NCBI GenBank assembly: GCA_029834535.1
Contig: JAQMWT010000163.1
Location: 1-64,000 of the forward strand
Source of the DNA: Chrysophaeum taylorii
Lineage: Eukaryota; Sar; Pelagophyceae; Pelagomonadales; Pelagomonadaceae
Direction of reading: 5' to 3'
DNA length: 64,000 nucleotides
Part shown: positions 40,709 through 51,084 of the stretch, in pieces
Layout: each line of letters starts with the position of its first letter
Numbering within the stretch: the stretch's first letter is position 1
Position numbers and translations under genes: made by a program
Notes under the pieces: generated by a model
The model's input: only the letters and a program-made list of their open reading frames with translations
What the model was told of the DNA's origin: nothing
Database searches by the model: none

Positions 40709-41515
40709 ATGTCGGCGGCGCGGCGAGTGGTTGTTGTCGCGTTGATAGTCGCAGCGCAGGAGGAGCTGTTCGGCGGGAAGAAGGCGTGCAACCCGTACCG
40801 GTGTCCCAAGGGCCAAGAGCCCGCGCCGAAGCGGCCGCTGAAGCTGACGTCGACGGGCTCGTGCAACGGCCTCGGCTCGGGGGGCGGCATGAGCATGTTC
40901 TCCGCTCAAAAAATCGACGATCCCCTCGCGCACTGCTGCGACGTGCGGCAGGCGTGCGACCAGATCTGCGGGGCTTCCCTGAAAATGTGCGACGAAGCGC
41001 TCGAGCTGTGCATGAACACGACGTGCGCCTCCGTCGAAGACAAAGAGGACTGCGACAGGAGCGCGGGTATCCACCGCCTCATGACCCAGCTCGGCGACGG
41101 CTGCAAGAAGTTCGTGCCGGCCCAGGCCCAGGGCTGCCAGTGCTTCGCTCCCGACAAGGCCAAGCGCCGCCGAGAGCAGGTCTTGACCGACCTATACAAG
41201 AGGTACGCGCCGGACTCTGTCTCCAAGGTCAAGGGCCTCGTCAAGAAGGCCACTACACCCAAGAAGTACGCCACCCTCCTCGTCAAGGTCGTCGAAAAAT
41301 ATCCGGCCGCCATCAAAAAGGTCCAGGACCAACAGCAGGCCTACTTCGAAAACATCCTCAGGAAGGCCAAGGCTGACGAGGCCAACAAGAATAACAAGGG
41401 CTCCTCCGGGCAGAAACCAGACCCACCTCCGCAGGAAGAGGAGGACAGCGATGATGCGGATATCGTTGACCTCGACGACGCGCCGCCCGACCACGCGGGC
41501 GGCGACGAACTCTAA
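40709..41515 (+). CDS. group XII phospholipase A2-like protein lacking the catalytic His-Asp
   Basis: The 268-residue protein has a signal peptide (MSAARRVVVVALIVAA) and the Cys framework of group XII secreted PLA2: CNPYRCPKGQEPAPKRP, SCNGLGSGG, AHCCDVRQACDQICG, KMCDEALELCMNTTC and a later CKKFVPAQAQGCQC. In active enzymes the CC-x-x-His-Asp-x-C segment supplies the catalytic His and the Ca-binding Asp. Here these two positions are Arg80 and Gln81, so hydrolysis is not expected; vertebrate PLA2G12B also lacks the His. A Lys-rich helical extension follows, then an acidic tail ending GGDEL, an xDEL-type signal that may retain it in the ER. The ATG at 40709 is chosen; the upstream open frame lies in the LINE-like repeat and lacks ATG. 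Confidence 0.8.
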   Translation: MSAARRVVVVALIVAAQEELFGGKKACNPYRCPKGQEPAPKRPLKLTSTGSCNGLGSGGGMSMFSAQKIDDPLAHCCDVRQACDQICGASLKMCDEALELCMNTTCASVEDKEDCDRSAGIHRLMTQLGDGCKKFVPAQAQGCQCFAPDKAKRRREQVLTDLYKRYAPDSVSKVKGLVKKATTPKKYATLLVKVVEKYPAAIKKVQDQQQAYFENILRKAKADEANKNNKGSSGQKPDPPPQEEEDSDDADIVDLDDAPPDHAGGDEL

Positions 41516-42091
41516 TCATCACGTGAAGACTCTTCTCAGGACGAGTGGTACCATGAAGAGGGTGGGTTGCGTGCCGAGGGACGACGTCTCAGACCGTCAT
41601 AGCCGCTTTCAACGCAACTCTACTCTGGGACCACGTAGCTAGCTACGTTGCCCCAGAACGCGAGGGTCCCAGTGGACGCGGCCAGACTTGAGTAGTCGTA
41701 GCTCGCCATGGCGATCCACCAGGCTTGCATCCCAAAACGAGGTCAGCGCATCTCAACTGAGGCCGCGACGCCGCGCAACTCGGTGTCCCAGAGACACGCC
41801 GTCGCGTCGGCGCTCCGGACGCAGGCTGTCCCCTGAGGCGCCGCCGCTCAAGGCGTGTTTGTTTCCCGCGGTGCCCCGCGATCAGAACCCCTCCGAAATC
41901 GAAGACAAGTCGTCGCAGCAAAGGGTCGCGGCACGACTCTGTGCACCTCGTAACCTCCCAGTCGTCGCCGCCATCGTCGCGGACGAGCCGCCGAAAGCAC
42001 CCGCCCGTGTCGCCCGCAAGCCCGCCCCACATAAAACAACGAACACCCGACATTAGAAACAACGGATCAATCAGATGATTGAACTAGTCCC
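41516..42091. other. intergenic gap
   Basis: No gene or repeat is recognised. Open frames on both strands are short and Arg/Ser-rich. Confidence 0.5.
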
Positions 42092-43036
42092 ATGTTGCCG
42101 TGGGTTGTTCTGGTCGCAGCCGCGACTAGGTGTCGCGCGCTCGGCCCCGGGACGAGCGGCGGCTACGACTGGCGGTTTTTCGCCGCCGGCGGCATCTCGG
42201 CCGCCGTCTCGCACGGGTACACGACTCCGTTGGATGTCATAAAGACGCGCATGCAGACCAACCCCGAACTTTACAACGGATCTGTCCCCGTCGCGATACG
42301 CGAGATCATCGAGACCGAGGGGGCCTTGTTTCTGTTGTCGGGCCTCCTCCCGACCTGTGTTGGCTACGGGGTCGAAGGTGCCTTGAAATTCGGGTTTTAC
42401 GAATTTTGCAAGCCAATATTCGCTACGGTATCTTCGTCGGAAGTTACGAATCTTCTGCTCGCCTCGGTCGTCGCCGGCGCCATCGCGAGCGTCGTGCTGT
42501 GTCCCGCCGAAGACGTCCGTATCCGCCTTGTCTCCGAACCCACCTACGCTTCCTCGGCAATCGACGCCTTCCGGAAGCGGGTCGTGGACGACGGACCCCT
42601 CGCCAGCTTCTCCGCCCTGCCCGCGATGATATCCAAGCAGGTCCCCTACACCATGGGCAAGCAGGTATCCTTCGATTTTATGTGCGAGCTCGTCCACGCG
42701 ACCCTCGTCGCACTCTTCGCCGGTAAAACCCTCGAATCCCTCGACTCCTTCACCCCCGCCATCGCCGCACTTCCCGCGGCCGTCGTCGCCTGCGTCCTCT
42801 CGCACCCGGGCGACACGGTTCTCACCGAGTTTTTCAAGTCGGGCCCCCACCCAAACGGCGTCCTCGGCTCCCTCGCGGCCCTTGTCGAAGACACGGCAAA
42901 TACCTACGGGGCCTTCCGAGCCCTCTTCACCGGCATCAAGGCCAGGCTCCTCCACGTCATCGGCATCATCTGGATCCAACTCGTCATCTACGACAAAATC
43001 AAGCAGCTCCTCGGCCTTCCGGCGACGGGGCACTAG
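42092..43036 (+). CDS. mitochondrial carrier family protein, phosphate-carrier type
   Basis: The 314-residue protein is a three-repeat solute carrier (SLC25 family). Repeat 1 has FFAAGGISAAVSHGYTTPLD then VIKTRMQTNPELYNG, close to the phosphate carrier signature with an HG before the PxD motif. IIETEGALFLLSGLLPTCVG and YGVEGALKFGFYEFCKPIF follow. Repeat 2 has LCPAEDVRIRLVSEP, and repeat 3 a degenerate LSHPGDTVLTEFFKSG. Phosphate import into an organelle is the likely role. The N-terminus (MLPWVVLVAAATRCRALGPG) looks like a signal peptide, which mitochondrial carriers do not normally have, so another membrane such as a plastid envelope or the ER is possible. ATG at 42092. Confidence 0.87.
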   Translation: MLPWVVLVAAATRCRALGPGTSGGYDWRFFAAGGISAAVSHGYTTPLDVIKTRMQTNPELYNGSVPVAIREIIETEGALFLLSGLLPTCVGYGVEGALKFGFYEFCKPIFATVSSSEVTNLLLASVVAGAIASVVLCPAEDVRIRLVSEPTYASSAIDAFRKRVVDDGPLASFSALPAMISKQVPYTMGKQVSFDFMCELVHATLVALFAGKTLESLDSFTPAIAALPAAVVACVLSHPGDTVLTEFFKSGPHPNGVLGSLAALVEDTANTYGAFRALFTGIKARLLHVIGIIWIQLVIYDKIKQLLGLPATGH

Positions 43037-43594
43037 CTGTGTCGGCGCGCGGAAGAATCTGATAATTAATTCGTTTCTTTTTGTTTTAATCGTGTACAGG
43101 ATGGATGGATGGATGCCCCAGTTACCACTAGGACCGTTCTCCTCCAAGAGCGAGGAAAGGTAAAGGAAAAATAGAAATGAAAACCGCTACGTCGACGACG
43201 TTCGGCGCCCTCCTTCAAGGCGGAATGAAGAAGATATTAAAGACTGACGATGGGGTGTCAGAGTGTTTTGAGTAAGTACCAGTATCTCTTCCTCCTCAAT
43301 ATGATATTCTTCGTACGTGGAATTCATATGAGGCAGGAAACTAACTACTAGAGAAGTTTGACCACAACACAAACGGCGCGCGAACCGCCAGTTCTTCTTC
43401 CCAGAACGCGTGCAGAAGCGTTGGATTTGTTGTTTTTTGAGGAGAAACATCTCGTTGGCGATAGTAGGTCGTATCTTTGTATACTGGCCTTAACAGAAAA
43501 ACGCACGCAGGATGTAAGGACAACTCAACAACCAGCCCCAGTCGAAAGAAGAGTCGTCTGAAGAGCCATCGTCGTCGTGATCTTTGTTATCGAC
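43037..43594. other. intergenic gap
   Basis: A/T-rich with no recognised gene. A short tandem GGATGGATGGATG run lies at 43100-43112. Confidence 0.5.
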
Positions 43595-44359
43595 ATGAAG
43601 CGCTACCGAGAGAGCACGACCACGACGATCGCGCTCGAGCGGGTGCTGGTGGTGCTCGCGCTGCCCGAGGTGAGGAGCTTCGCGAGCGTGTGCCGGAAGT
43701 GGGCGGCGGCCGCGCGGACCGAGGCCGTATGGAGCGAGTTCCTCTTGCATCGCTTCGCCGTCTACGCGCACGTCCCGCGGGTGGTACTCGGACCACCGAG
43801 CTACGAAATGGTCAAGGCGGCCGTCCGCGACGAGAGACGTACGCGCTTGACGCTCGACGAACTGTGCTCGATGCGGTGGTACTTTCGATTCAAGCGAGCG
43901 GCCGGCGAGTCGTGGATCGCTGTCGATCCCTACTGGTGTCACAAGCCCGCGACCGTCGTGCGCTTCCATCGCGACGGCTCTACCTCGCGCGCGGGCGCGG
44001 GCGGCTTCATGGCCGACCTCAAAATCGAGTGGCGATGGGGCTATTCCAACACGTCGAGGCCAGCCTCGGGCCGACCGTGCGACCGCGTCCGCGTGCGGGT
44101 CGACGGCCAGGACGTCCCTTACTACGTCGTCTCGCGACACCCCGTCCACAAGGGCTTCCTCATGCAGAGCTGTTGGGCCCTCTACACGGCTTTTCCCATG
44201 CCTCGCCCCGGCGAGGATCCCCACCTCGACGACGACGCCCTAGACGTCGGCTTCGAGCAGCAAGCCGCGGAGGCTCTTCAGTACAATTCGGCTCAGCGTG
44301 CGAGCCACGCATATGTCGACGTCGACGCCCTCGACGCGATCCTCCGCGGGGATGCCTAA
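43595..44359 (+). CDS. F-box-like protein
   Basis: The 254-residue product starts MKRYRESTTTT. It has an F-box-like stretch at about 10-50: IALERVLVVLALPEVRSFAS, VCRKWAAAARTEAVWSEFLL. In F-box proteins this region binds SKP1 in an SCF ubiquitin ligase. The remainder (residues 85-254) includes LDELCSMRWYFRFKRAAGES, WIAVDPYWCHKPATVVRFHR, a beta-rich part and VSRHPVHKGFLMQSCWALYT; such a domain is common behind F-boxes in algae but has no function I can name. The ATG at 43595 is chosen; the frame extends 6 codons with GTG. Confidence 0.65.
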   Translation: MKRYRESTTTTIALERVLVVLALPEVRSFASVCRKWAAAARTEAVWSEFLLHRFAVYAHVPRVVLGPPSYEMVKAAVRDERRTRLTLDELCSMRWYFRFKRAAGESWIAVDPYWCHKPATVVRFHRDGSTSRAGAGGFMADLKIEWRWGYSNTSRPASGRPCDRVRVRVDGQDVPYYVVSRHPVHKGFLMQSCWALYTAFPMPRPGEDPHLDDDALDVGFEQQAAEALQYNSAQRASHAYVDVDALDAILRGDA

Positions 44360-44868
44360 ATCCTCGCGGCTATCAACCACGCTCCCCACGCCCACCGCAC
44401 AACAACCCCGCCTCCCGACGACGACGACGACGACGATGATGAAGATGATCTCGCATCCTCGTTCTGAACACAAAAACAATCAATCCGACGAATGCGCGCC
44501 TCGCCTCGGTCGATGATGTCGTCGCGGCGGTGGTGGTGGAGGCACGCGCGGCGTCGGGATCAGGTGCAGCAGCCGCTCTCTGGCGCTCACTGGCGACGAC
44601 GACGACGACGACGACGACGTCACCTCGACGAATTCGCTGTTGCTTTTTCTCCATATCATCATCATCACATGTACGAATAATATTTACGCTACGGAACGCG
44701 AAGCGCGTGGTATACAGTATAGTCCAGTAGTCTCCAGTAGTTAGTGGCTTCTTCTCTGCGGTGGAGGGAGGGAGGGAGAACATTCCCGGGTAAACGGTTT
44801 CACTGAAACTTGAAGAAGCTGTTGAGTTGGGTGTCCGTTTTCAGAAAAACGCGAGTACTTTCGGGAAG
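44360..44868. other. intergenic gap with (GAC)n runs
   Basis: Contains (GAC)n at about 44418-44437 and 44596-44618 and a GGAGGGAGGGAG run near 44763. No gene is supported. Confidence 0.55.
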
Positions 44869-46647
44869 ATGGACCTCGTCAAGGCTCAGAAGGATGCCGA
44901 AGAAGCGCGGGAGGCGCGCAAGGCCGAGGCCATCGTTGCGCACCGACTGTTCGAGAAGGAAAGGTTGGCCAAGGCCGCGGTCAGCGTTGCGCGCAAGCGA
45001 GCGCGCGCGTCGCAGCGGCTTGCGCGGGCAGATCGCGAGTTCGAGGAGACGCGACGTGAGCTCGAAGAGGCCGAGAAACGCCGCCAAAAGCGTATCGAGG
45101 ACCGCCAACGCATGCATGAAAGAAAGGCACCGCCGCCACAAGAAGAGGTGGTGCCCGCTGCCGAGAAGGAGAAGCGGCGCTCGAGATATATTCTAGAGGC
45201 TGCGGCGCGCGCCGACGCGGCCGAGGCCGCCAGGGCAGCGGCGCAGGCCCAGCGGGCGCTCAAGAAGATGAAAAATGTGGCGCCACAATCGTCCCTGGAG
45301 GTGGTGGTGGGACCGCCGAGCACCTCGACGGCCGACCGGCGACAGCGCAGGGACTTGCTCGAGGCTCTGGCGGCGCAGGCGCGCGCGCGCTGCACGGTCG
45401 AGGGGCTGCGGGCGATGGTGTCTCGCGCCGTGGCGTTGGGCCTCGGCGACGACTGCCCCGAGCTCCTCGAGGCGCGCCTCAAGGAGCACGCCCTCGCCGC
45501 CGACAAAGCGCGCGCGGTTATCGAGACGACCGGCCGCGAGCACGCGTACGCGAAGGAACAGCACGAGACGCTCGTTAGCCAGGGGTACAACCGCGCGGCC
45601 GATCGCGCGCGGCGAACAATGGACGACAAATGGCGAAAAAACCTCGAGGCCAAGGGCGCGCTCCAGTACCACGAGGCCCGGCACGACGAGGCCAGAAGGT
45701 CGCTCGAGCGCGAGCGGGACCGTCGCGAGACCCGCGAGCTGCCACCGACGATGCTCCTCGAGGACCGGGCCGCTCGTCGCGAGGACTACGACGAAACAAA
45801 AAAAACCGAGCCACCCGGACGTCGTCGCGCCGCGAAGCCGCCGCGGGTCAGGCCAGCGCAGGTGTTGGTGGCGGCACCGGAGGCGGAGGAGAAAAAACGT
45901 CAACTGATCGAGGCGCTGCGCTCGCACCGCGAGGCGCGCGCCGACGCGCAGCGGTCCGAGGCGGCGAGGCATCTCGAGGCGCAGCAGGAGGCGCGGGCGC
46001 GCGCCAGAGAGGTCGCCGGACTCGACAAGGCGCGACGGACCGCCGAGGCGCGGGAAATCGCGCAACGCGCCGACGCCGCCAAGGCCGCCACCGCCGCGGC
46101 CAAGGCGACGGCGCGCGAGGCCGCGCGCTTCAGAAAGGAACTCGAGGCGGCGAGTTCGTCGTCGTCTCGGGCGAAGCTCGAGTACGAGGCCCGCAAGCAC
46201 CGCGCCGCTGCCGACGCGGCGCGGCACGCGGTCGACGACCTCCAGAAGCGCCGCGAGGAGCTCGTCGCCGACCGCGAGCGCGGACGCGCGAAGGATCTCT
46301 CGTCGATCGTCTTCGATGCCGTCGCCCGCGCGCGCGACGCGATCCAGCCACCACCAGAAGAAGAAGAGACTCCAGAAGTGTTCTCGAGGCTCGCGCTCCA
46401 CTTTCGGCACCCCTCCTCCGCCGCTCTCAACATGAGCCTCGAGCTCCAGATCCCCCCAAACTGGAACCGCAAGCCGAGCCGCAAGCTCATCGACGTCTTC
46501 GCGAAGAACTACGTCGCGCGGCGGAAGGGTAGCCTCGTCTCTCCCGAATCCCTAAAACTGACCACGCTCACCGGGACGTGCGTGGCGCGAGAGACGAAAG
46601 TCCTCGATGTCCTCGACCTCGGCGCCTTGCGAGTCGTGTCCCCATAA
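44869..46647 (+). CDS. long coiled-coil protein with small C-terminal domain
   Basis: The 592-residue protein is almost wholly Ala/Arg/Glu/Lys helix with heptad character (for example RADREFEETRRELEEAEKRR, and ARADAAEAARAAAQAQRALK), interrupted near residues 135-150 by a Pro/Val linker and near 310-340 by a Lys/Pro/Arg linker. The last 85 residues are globular: LALHFRHPSSAALNMSLELQ, NRKPSRKLIDVFAKNYVARR, LKLTTLTGTCVARETKVLDV. That layout resembles a small beta-grasp-like domain, but this is only an impression. Such proteins often serve in cilia, centrosomes or cytoskeleton. The ATG at 44869 is chosen; the frame extends 14 codons with TTG. The satellite array starts 8 bp beyond the stop. Confidence 0.65.
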   Translation: MDLVKAQKDAEEAREARKAEAIVAHRLFEKERLAKAAVSVARKRARASQRLARADREFEETRRELEEAEKRRQKRIEDRQRMHERKAPPPQEEVVPAAEKEKRRSRYILEAAARADAAEAARAAAQAQRALKKMKNVAPQSSLEVVVGPPSTSTADRRQRRDLLEALAAQARARCTVEGLRAMVSRAVALGLGDDCPELLEARLKEHALAADKARAVIETTGREHAYAKEQHETLVSQGYNRAADRARRTMDDKWRKNLEAKGALQYHEARHDEARRSLERERDRRETRELPPTMLLEDRAARREDYDETKKTEPPGRRRAAKPPRVRPAQVLVAAPEAEEKKRQLIEALRSHREARADAQRSEAARHLEAQQEARARAREVAGLDKARRTAEAREIAQRADAAKAATAAAKATAREAARFRKELEAASSSSSRAKLEYEARKHRAAADAARHAVDDLQKRREELVADRERGRAKDLSSIVFDAVARARDAIQPPPEEEETPEVFSRLALHFRHPSSAALNMSLELQIPPNWNRKPSRKLIDVFAKNYVARRKGSLVSPESLKLTTLTGTCVARETKVLDVLDLGALRVVSP

Positions 46648-46655
46648 TAAAATAC

Positions 46656-47687
46656 CAAGTGCAGGCCAGTAAGTTCACCTAGTCCCAATCTCTAACCCCA
46701 GTAAGTTCACCTGGTCCCAGTAAGTTTCATATAAGTTCACCTGGTCAGTAAGTTCACCTAGCTCACACCAACTCCTTTGAGCTCGTCGCTCTCGCCTCCG
46801 CCAATCTCAGCTGCTTTGATCCGCACGCGCCGCCAACCTTTGAGTTTACTCTAAAACCTTTTACTCTAAAGACCCCAGTATGTTCACCTGGTCCCAGTAA
46901 GTTCACCTGGTCACTCAGTTCACCTAGTCCCAATCTCAAACCCCAGTAAGTTCACGTGGTCCCAGTAAGTTCACTTATAGTGCGCGTGTAGACGCCGGGA
47001 GGGGGCTTATCGGTATTGCGCAGCACGTGTGGGGTAGGGTGGAGTCGTCGACCCAGATGAGTATATCCTCGGGGATGCCGATCGACAGAGAGCCACGTAG
47101 AGCTGGACGTGGCAGAAGACGGGCTTGGGAAAGAGGACGCCGACCTCGCGGGGCGTCTGGCCCTGGCTCTTGTTGATCGTTTGGCGTAGGTGGGCCTTAA
47201 GCGATACAGGTTGGAGGAGCCTCGGTGACAACGACACGATCGATTCTGGTACCGTTGCAGTGGCCGTGCGACGGGTCGAGGTCGCGAAGACTTTAAGCTC
47301 GCGATCAAAGTCAGCATCCCGTTGGTTGTCAGGGAGTTGAAAACTCTACTGTAAAGAGCGAGGCGTCGTCTTCCGACCCAGCCTAGTCAGCCGAAAAGAA
47401 CTCCGACGCCTCGTCTCCGGGAAAAAAGGCCGCGGTCATGCGCGCGTTGTCAGCATCGACAACATCGTTTCGACGGGGCGTGAGAATGGCGCGCTGGCTA
47501 AAAGAGCCGCCGCGGGTCGTGGAAATAGTGTGCGAGGTCGCCGTAGACGGCTTGGAGGATCACTGTCTGTGGCTCTCGCGCCTACGTGATCCTTACTCTC
47601 GCTCCTACATGACCCTTACCCTAAATCGAGGGACAAACAGACAGACAAACAAACAGACAAACATCTGTCGATTAGTAGTTAAGAAAC
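46656..47687 (-). repeat. Helitron-helicase-derived satellite unit U1
   Basis: This is the first of six minus-oriented, head-to-tail units. In unit orientation each has a TGTTTGTC-rich head, about 600 bp derived from the C-terminal half of a Helitron PIF1-like helicase, and about 350 bp of noncoding DNA. The noncoding part has GGTGAACTTACTGG repeats and a conserved GCGGATCAAAGCAGCTTAGA block, ending GGCCTGCACTTG. Recognisable helicase pieces, in differing frames, are FQRAILTPRR, LRNLDPSHGHCNGTR, INKSQGQTPREVGVL and KPVFCHVQLYVALCRS. They match the family's RAILTPxN, LLRNLDxxxGLCNGTR, TINKSQGQT and FxHGQLYVALSR motifs. No frame encodes a whole helicase. Confidence 0.85.
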
Positions 47688-48737
47688 TACAAGTGCAGGC
47701 CAGTAAGTTCGCCAGTAAGTTCACCTGGTCCCAATCTCTAATCCCAGTAAGTTCACCTGGTCCCAGTAAGTTCACCTAGTCCCAATCTCTAACCCCAGTA
47801 AGTTCGGCGTAAGCCCACTCGTGCTCACATCCACTCACCCCACTCTCCTTCGAGCTCGTCGCTCTCACCTCCGCCAATCTAAGCTGCTTTGATCCGTACA
47901 CGCCGCTAGCCCTTGCGTTCACTCTAAAAACCCCAGTAAGTTCACTTGGTCCCAGTAAGTTCACCTGGCCACTTAGTTCACCTAGTCCCAATCTCAAACC
48001 TCAGTAAGTTCACGGTCCCAGTAAGTTCACCTACGTGCGCGTGTAGACGCCGGGAGGGGGCTTATCGGTATTGCGCAGCACGTGTGGGGTAGGGTGGAGT
48101 CGTCGACCCAGATGAGTATATCTCCTCGGGGTTGCCGATCGACAGAGAGCCACGTAGAGCTGGACGTGGCAGAAGACGGGCTTGGGCAAGAGGACGCCGA
48201 CCTCGCGGGGCGTCTGGCCCTGGCTCTTGTTGATCGTTTGGCGTCGGCGGGCCTTAAGCGATACAGGTTGGAGGAGCCTCGGTGACAACGACACGATCGA
48301 TTCTGGTACCGTTGCAGTGGCCGTGCGACGGGTCGAGGTCGCGAAGACTTTAAGCTCGCGATCAAAGTCAGCATCCCGTTGGTTGTCAGGGAGTTGAAAA
48401 CTCTACTGTAAAGAGCGAGGCGTCGTCTTCCGACCCAGCCTAGTCAGCCGAAAAGAACTCCGACGCCTCGTCTCCGGGAAAAAAAGGCCGCGGTCATGCG
48501 CGCGTTGTCAGCATCGACAACATCGTTTCGACGGGGCGTGAGAATGGCGCGCTGAAAGAGCCGCCGCGGCTCGTGGAAATAGTCTGCGAGGTCGCCGTAG
48601 ACGGCTTGGAGGATCACTGTCTGGCTCTCGCGCCGACCTGATCCTTACTCTCGCTCCTACCTGATCCTTACCCTAAATCGAGGGACAAACAAACAGACAG
48701 ACAAACAGACAGACAAACATCTGTCGATTAGTGGTTA
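47688..48737 (-). repeat. Helitron-helicase-derived satellite unit U2
   Basis: Same order and orientation as U1, about 95 percent alike by eye. Its head junction with U3 lacks the terminal TCC (TTG then TAACCACTAATCG), so a few bases are lost there. Confidence 0.85.
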
Positions 48738-49797
48738 CAAGTGCAGGCCAGTGAGTTCGCCAGCAAGTTCACCTGGTCCCAATCTCTAACCCCAGTAAGT
48801 TCACCTGGTCCCAGTAAGTTCACCTAGTCCCAATCTCTAACCCCAGTAAGTTCGGCGTAAGCCCACTCGTGCTCACATCCACTCACCCCACTCTCCTTCG
48901 AGCTCGTCGCTCTCACCTCCGCCAATCTAAGCTGCTTTGATCCGTACACGCCGCTAGCCCTTGCGTTCACTCTAAAAACCCCAGTAAGTTCGCACTTGGT
49001 CTCAGTAAGTTCACCTGGTCACTTAGTTCACCTAGTCCCAATCTCTAACCCCAGTAAGTTCACCTAGTCCCAGTAAGTTCACCTACCGTGCGCGTGTAGA
49101 CGCCGGGAGGGGGCTTATCGGTATTGCGCAGCACGTGTGGGGTAGGGTGGAGTCGTCGACCCAGAAGGATATCCTCGGGGTTGCCGATCGACAGAGAGCC
49201 ACGTAGAGCTGGACGTGACAGAAGACGGGCTTGTGGGCAAGAGGACGCCGACCTCGCGGGGCGTCTGGCCCTGGCTCTTGTTGATCGTTTGGCGTCGGCG
49301 GGCCTTACGGGATACAGGTTGGAGGAGCCTCGGTGACAACGACACGATCGATCATGTATCTGGTACCGTTGCAGTGGCCGTGCGACGGGTCGAGGTTGCG
49401 AAGACTTTAAGCTCGCGATCAAAGTCAGCATGCCGTTGGTTGTCAGGGAGTTCAAAACTCGACTGTAAAGAGCGAGGCGTCGTCTTCCGACCCAACCTAG
49501 TCGGCCGAAAAGAACTCCGACGCCTCGTCTTCGGGAAAAAAAGGCCGCGGTCATGCGCGCGTTGTCAGCATCGACAACATCGTTTCGACGGGGCGTGAGA
49601 ATGGCGCGCTGGCTAAAAGAGCCGCCGCGGGTCGTGGAAATAGTCTGCGAGGTCGCCGTAGACGGCTTGGAGGATCACTTTCTGGCTCTCGCGCCTACCT
49701 GATGCTTACTCTCGCGCCTACATGATCCTTACCCTAAATCGAGGGACAAACAAACAGACAAACAGACAGACAAACATCTGTCGATTAGTAGTTAGGA
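48738..49797 (-). repeat. Helitron-helicase-derived satellite unit U3
   Basis: A full unit of 1060 bp. Its head begins TCCTAACTACTAATCG, directly abutting the GGCCTGCACTTG tail of U4. Confidence 0.85.
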
Positions 49798-50866
49798 CAA
49801 GTGCAGGCCAGTAAGTTCACCTATTCCCAATCTTTAACCGCAGTAAGTTCACCTGTTCTTGTTACGTTCACCTGGTCATTAAGTTCACCTAGTCCCAATC
49901 TCTAACCCCAGTAAGTTCGGCGGAAACCCACTCCTCCTCACACCCACTCACCCCACTCTCCTTGAGCTCGTCGCTCTCCCCCCCGCCAATCCAAGCTGCT
50001 TTAATCCGCACGCGCCGCCATTTACTCTAAAAACCCCAGTAAGCTCACATGGTCCCAGTAAGCAATCCAAGCTGCTTTAATCCGCACGCGCCGCCATTTA
50101 CTCTAAAAACCCCAGTATGTTCACCTGGTCCCAGTAAAAGTTCACCTGGTCACTCAGTTCACCTAGTCCCAATCTCTAACCCCAGTAAAAAGTTCACGTG
50201 GTCCCAGTAAGTTCACCTATAGTGCGCGTGTAGACGCCGGGAGGGGGCTTATCGGTATTGCGCAGCACGTGTGGGGTAGGGTGGAGTCGTCGACTCAGAA
50301 GAGCATATCCTCGGGGTTGCCGATCGACAGAGAGCCACGTAGAGCTGGACGTGGCAGAAGACGGGCTTGTGGGCAAGAGGACGCCGACCTCGCGGGGCGT
50401 CTGGCCCTGGCTCTTGTTGATCGTTTGGCGTCGGCGGGCCTTAAGGGATGATGGTTGGAGGAGCCTCGGCGACAACGACACGATCAATGATGTATCTGGT
50501 ACCGTTGCAGTGGCCGTGCGACGGGTCGAGGTTGCGAAGACTTTAAGCTCGCGATCAAAGTCAGCATCCCGTTGGTTCTCAGGGAGTTGAAAACTCGACT
50601 GTAAAGAGCGAGGCGTCGTCTTCCGATCCAACCTAGTCGGCCGAAAAGAACTCCGACGCCTCGTCTCCGGGAAAAAAAGGCCGCGGTCATGCGCGCGGCG
50701 TTGTCAGCATCGACAACATCGTTTCGACGGGGCGTGAGAATGGCGCGCTGGCTAAAAGAGCCGCCGCGGCTCGTGGAAATAGTCTGCGAGGTCGCCGTAG
50801 ACGGCTTGGAGGATCAATGCCTGGCTCGCGGGCCTACCTGATCCTTACCCTGAATCGGGGGACGTC
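49798..50866 (-). repeat. Helitron-helicase-derived satellite unit U4, head replaced
   Basis: Its noncoding part carries an internal tandem duplication of about 78 bp (about 49984-50060 and 50061-50138). Its head, with the TGTTTGTC run, is missing: the unit stops at CCTGAATCGGGGGAC and is followed by a LINE-like copy at 50867-51084. Confidence 0.82.
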
Positions 50867-51084
50867 ACCCTTCGTCGTACATACGTCCGGCGGCAGCATA
50901 CGTACGACTTAGGGGCGGGCCCGCCCTCTCTTCGCCTGCCCCACGCCTCGGCGATGACCCCGACTAGGTCCCGCGCACTTATCTCCGCCCGTCAGGCACA
51001 TCCCTCCTGCCCCACAAACCCACCCACATCCTTCATGCCCCCCACACACGCCGCTCCCCTCTTAGCAGTCGATTTAAAGACAAA
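50867..51084 (+). mobile_element. LINE-like copy inserted within the satellite array
   Basis: A plus-oriented, 5'-truncated copy of the dispersed family. It starts at GTCACCCTTCGTCG and ends CCCCTCTTAGCAGTCGAT, then TTAAAGACAAA, directly followed by the tail of U5. It replaces the head of U4, so insertion came with loss of about 70-100 bp or by template switching onto the satellite. Confidence 0.78.

Noticed and set aside
45193-46410. Minus-strand 405-codon frame
   Set aside because: Antisense to the coiled-coil gene, Arg/Leu-rich, no motif.
46860-46980. Short regular repeats as a CRISPR array
   Set aside because: The GTAAGTTCACC repeats have no uniform spacers and lie in a eukaryotic satellite; no cas genes are present.
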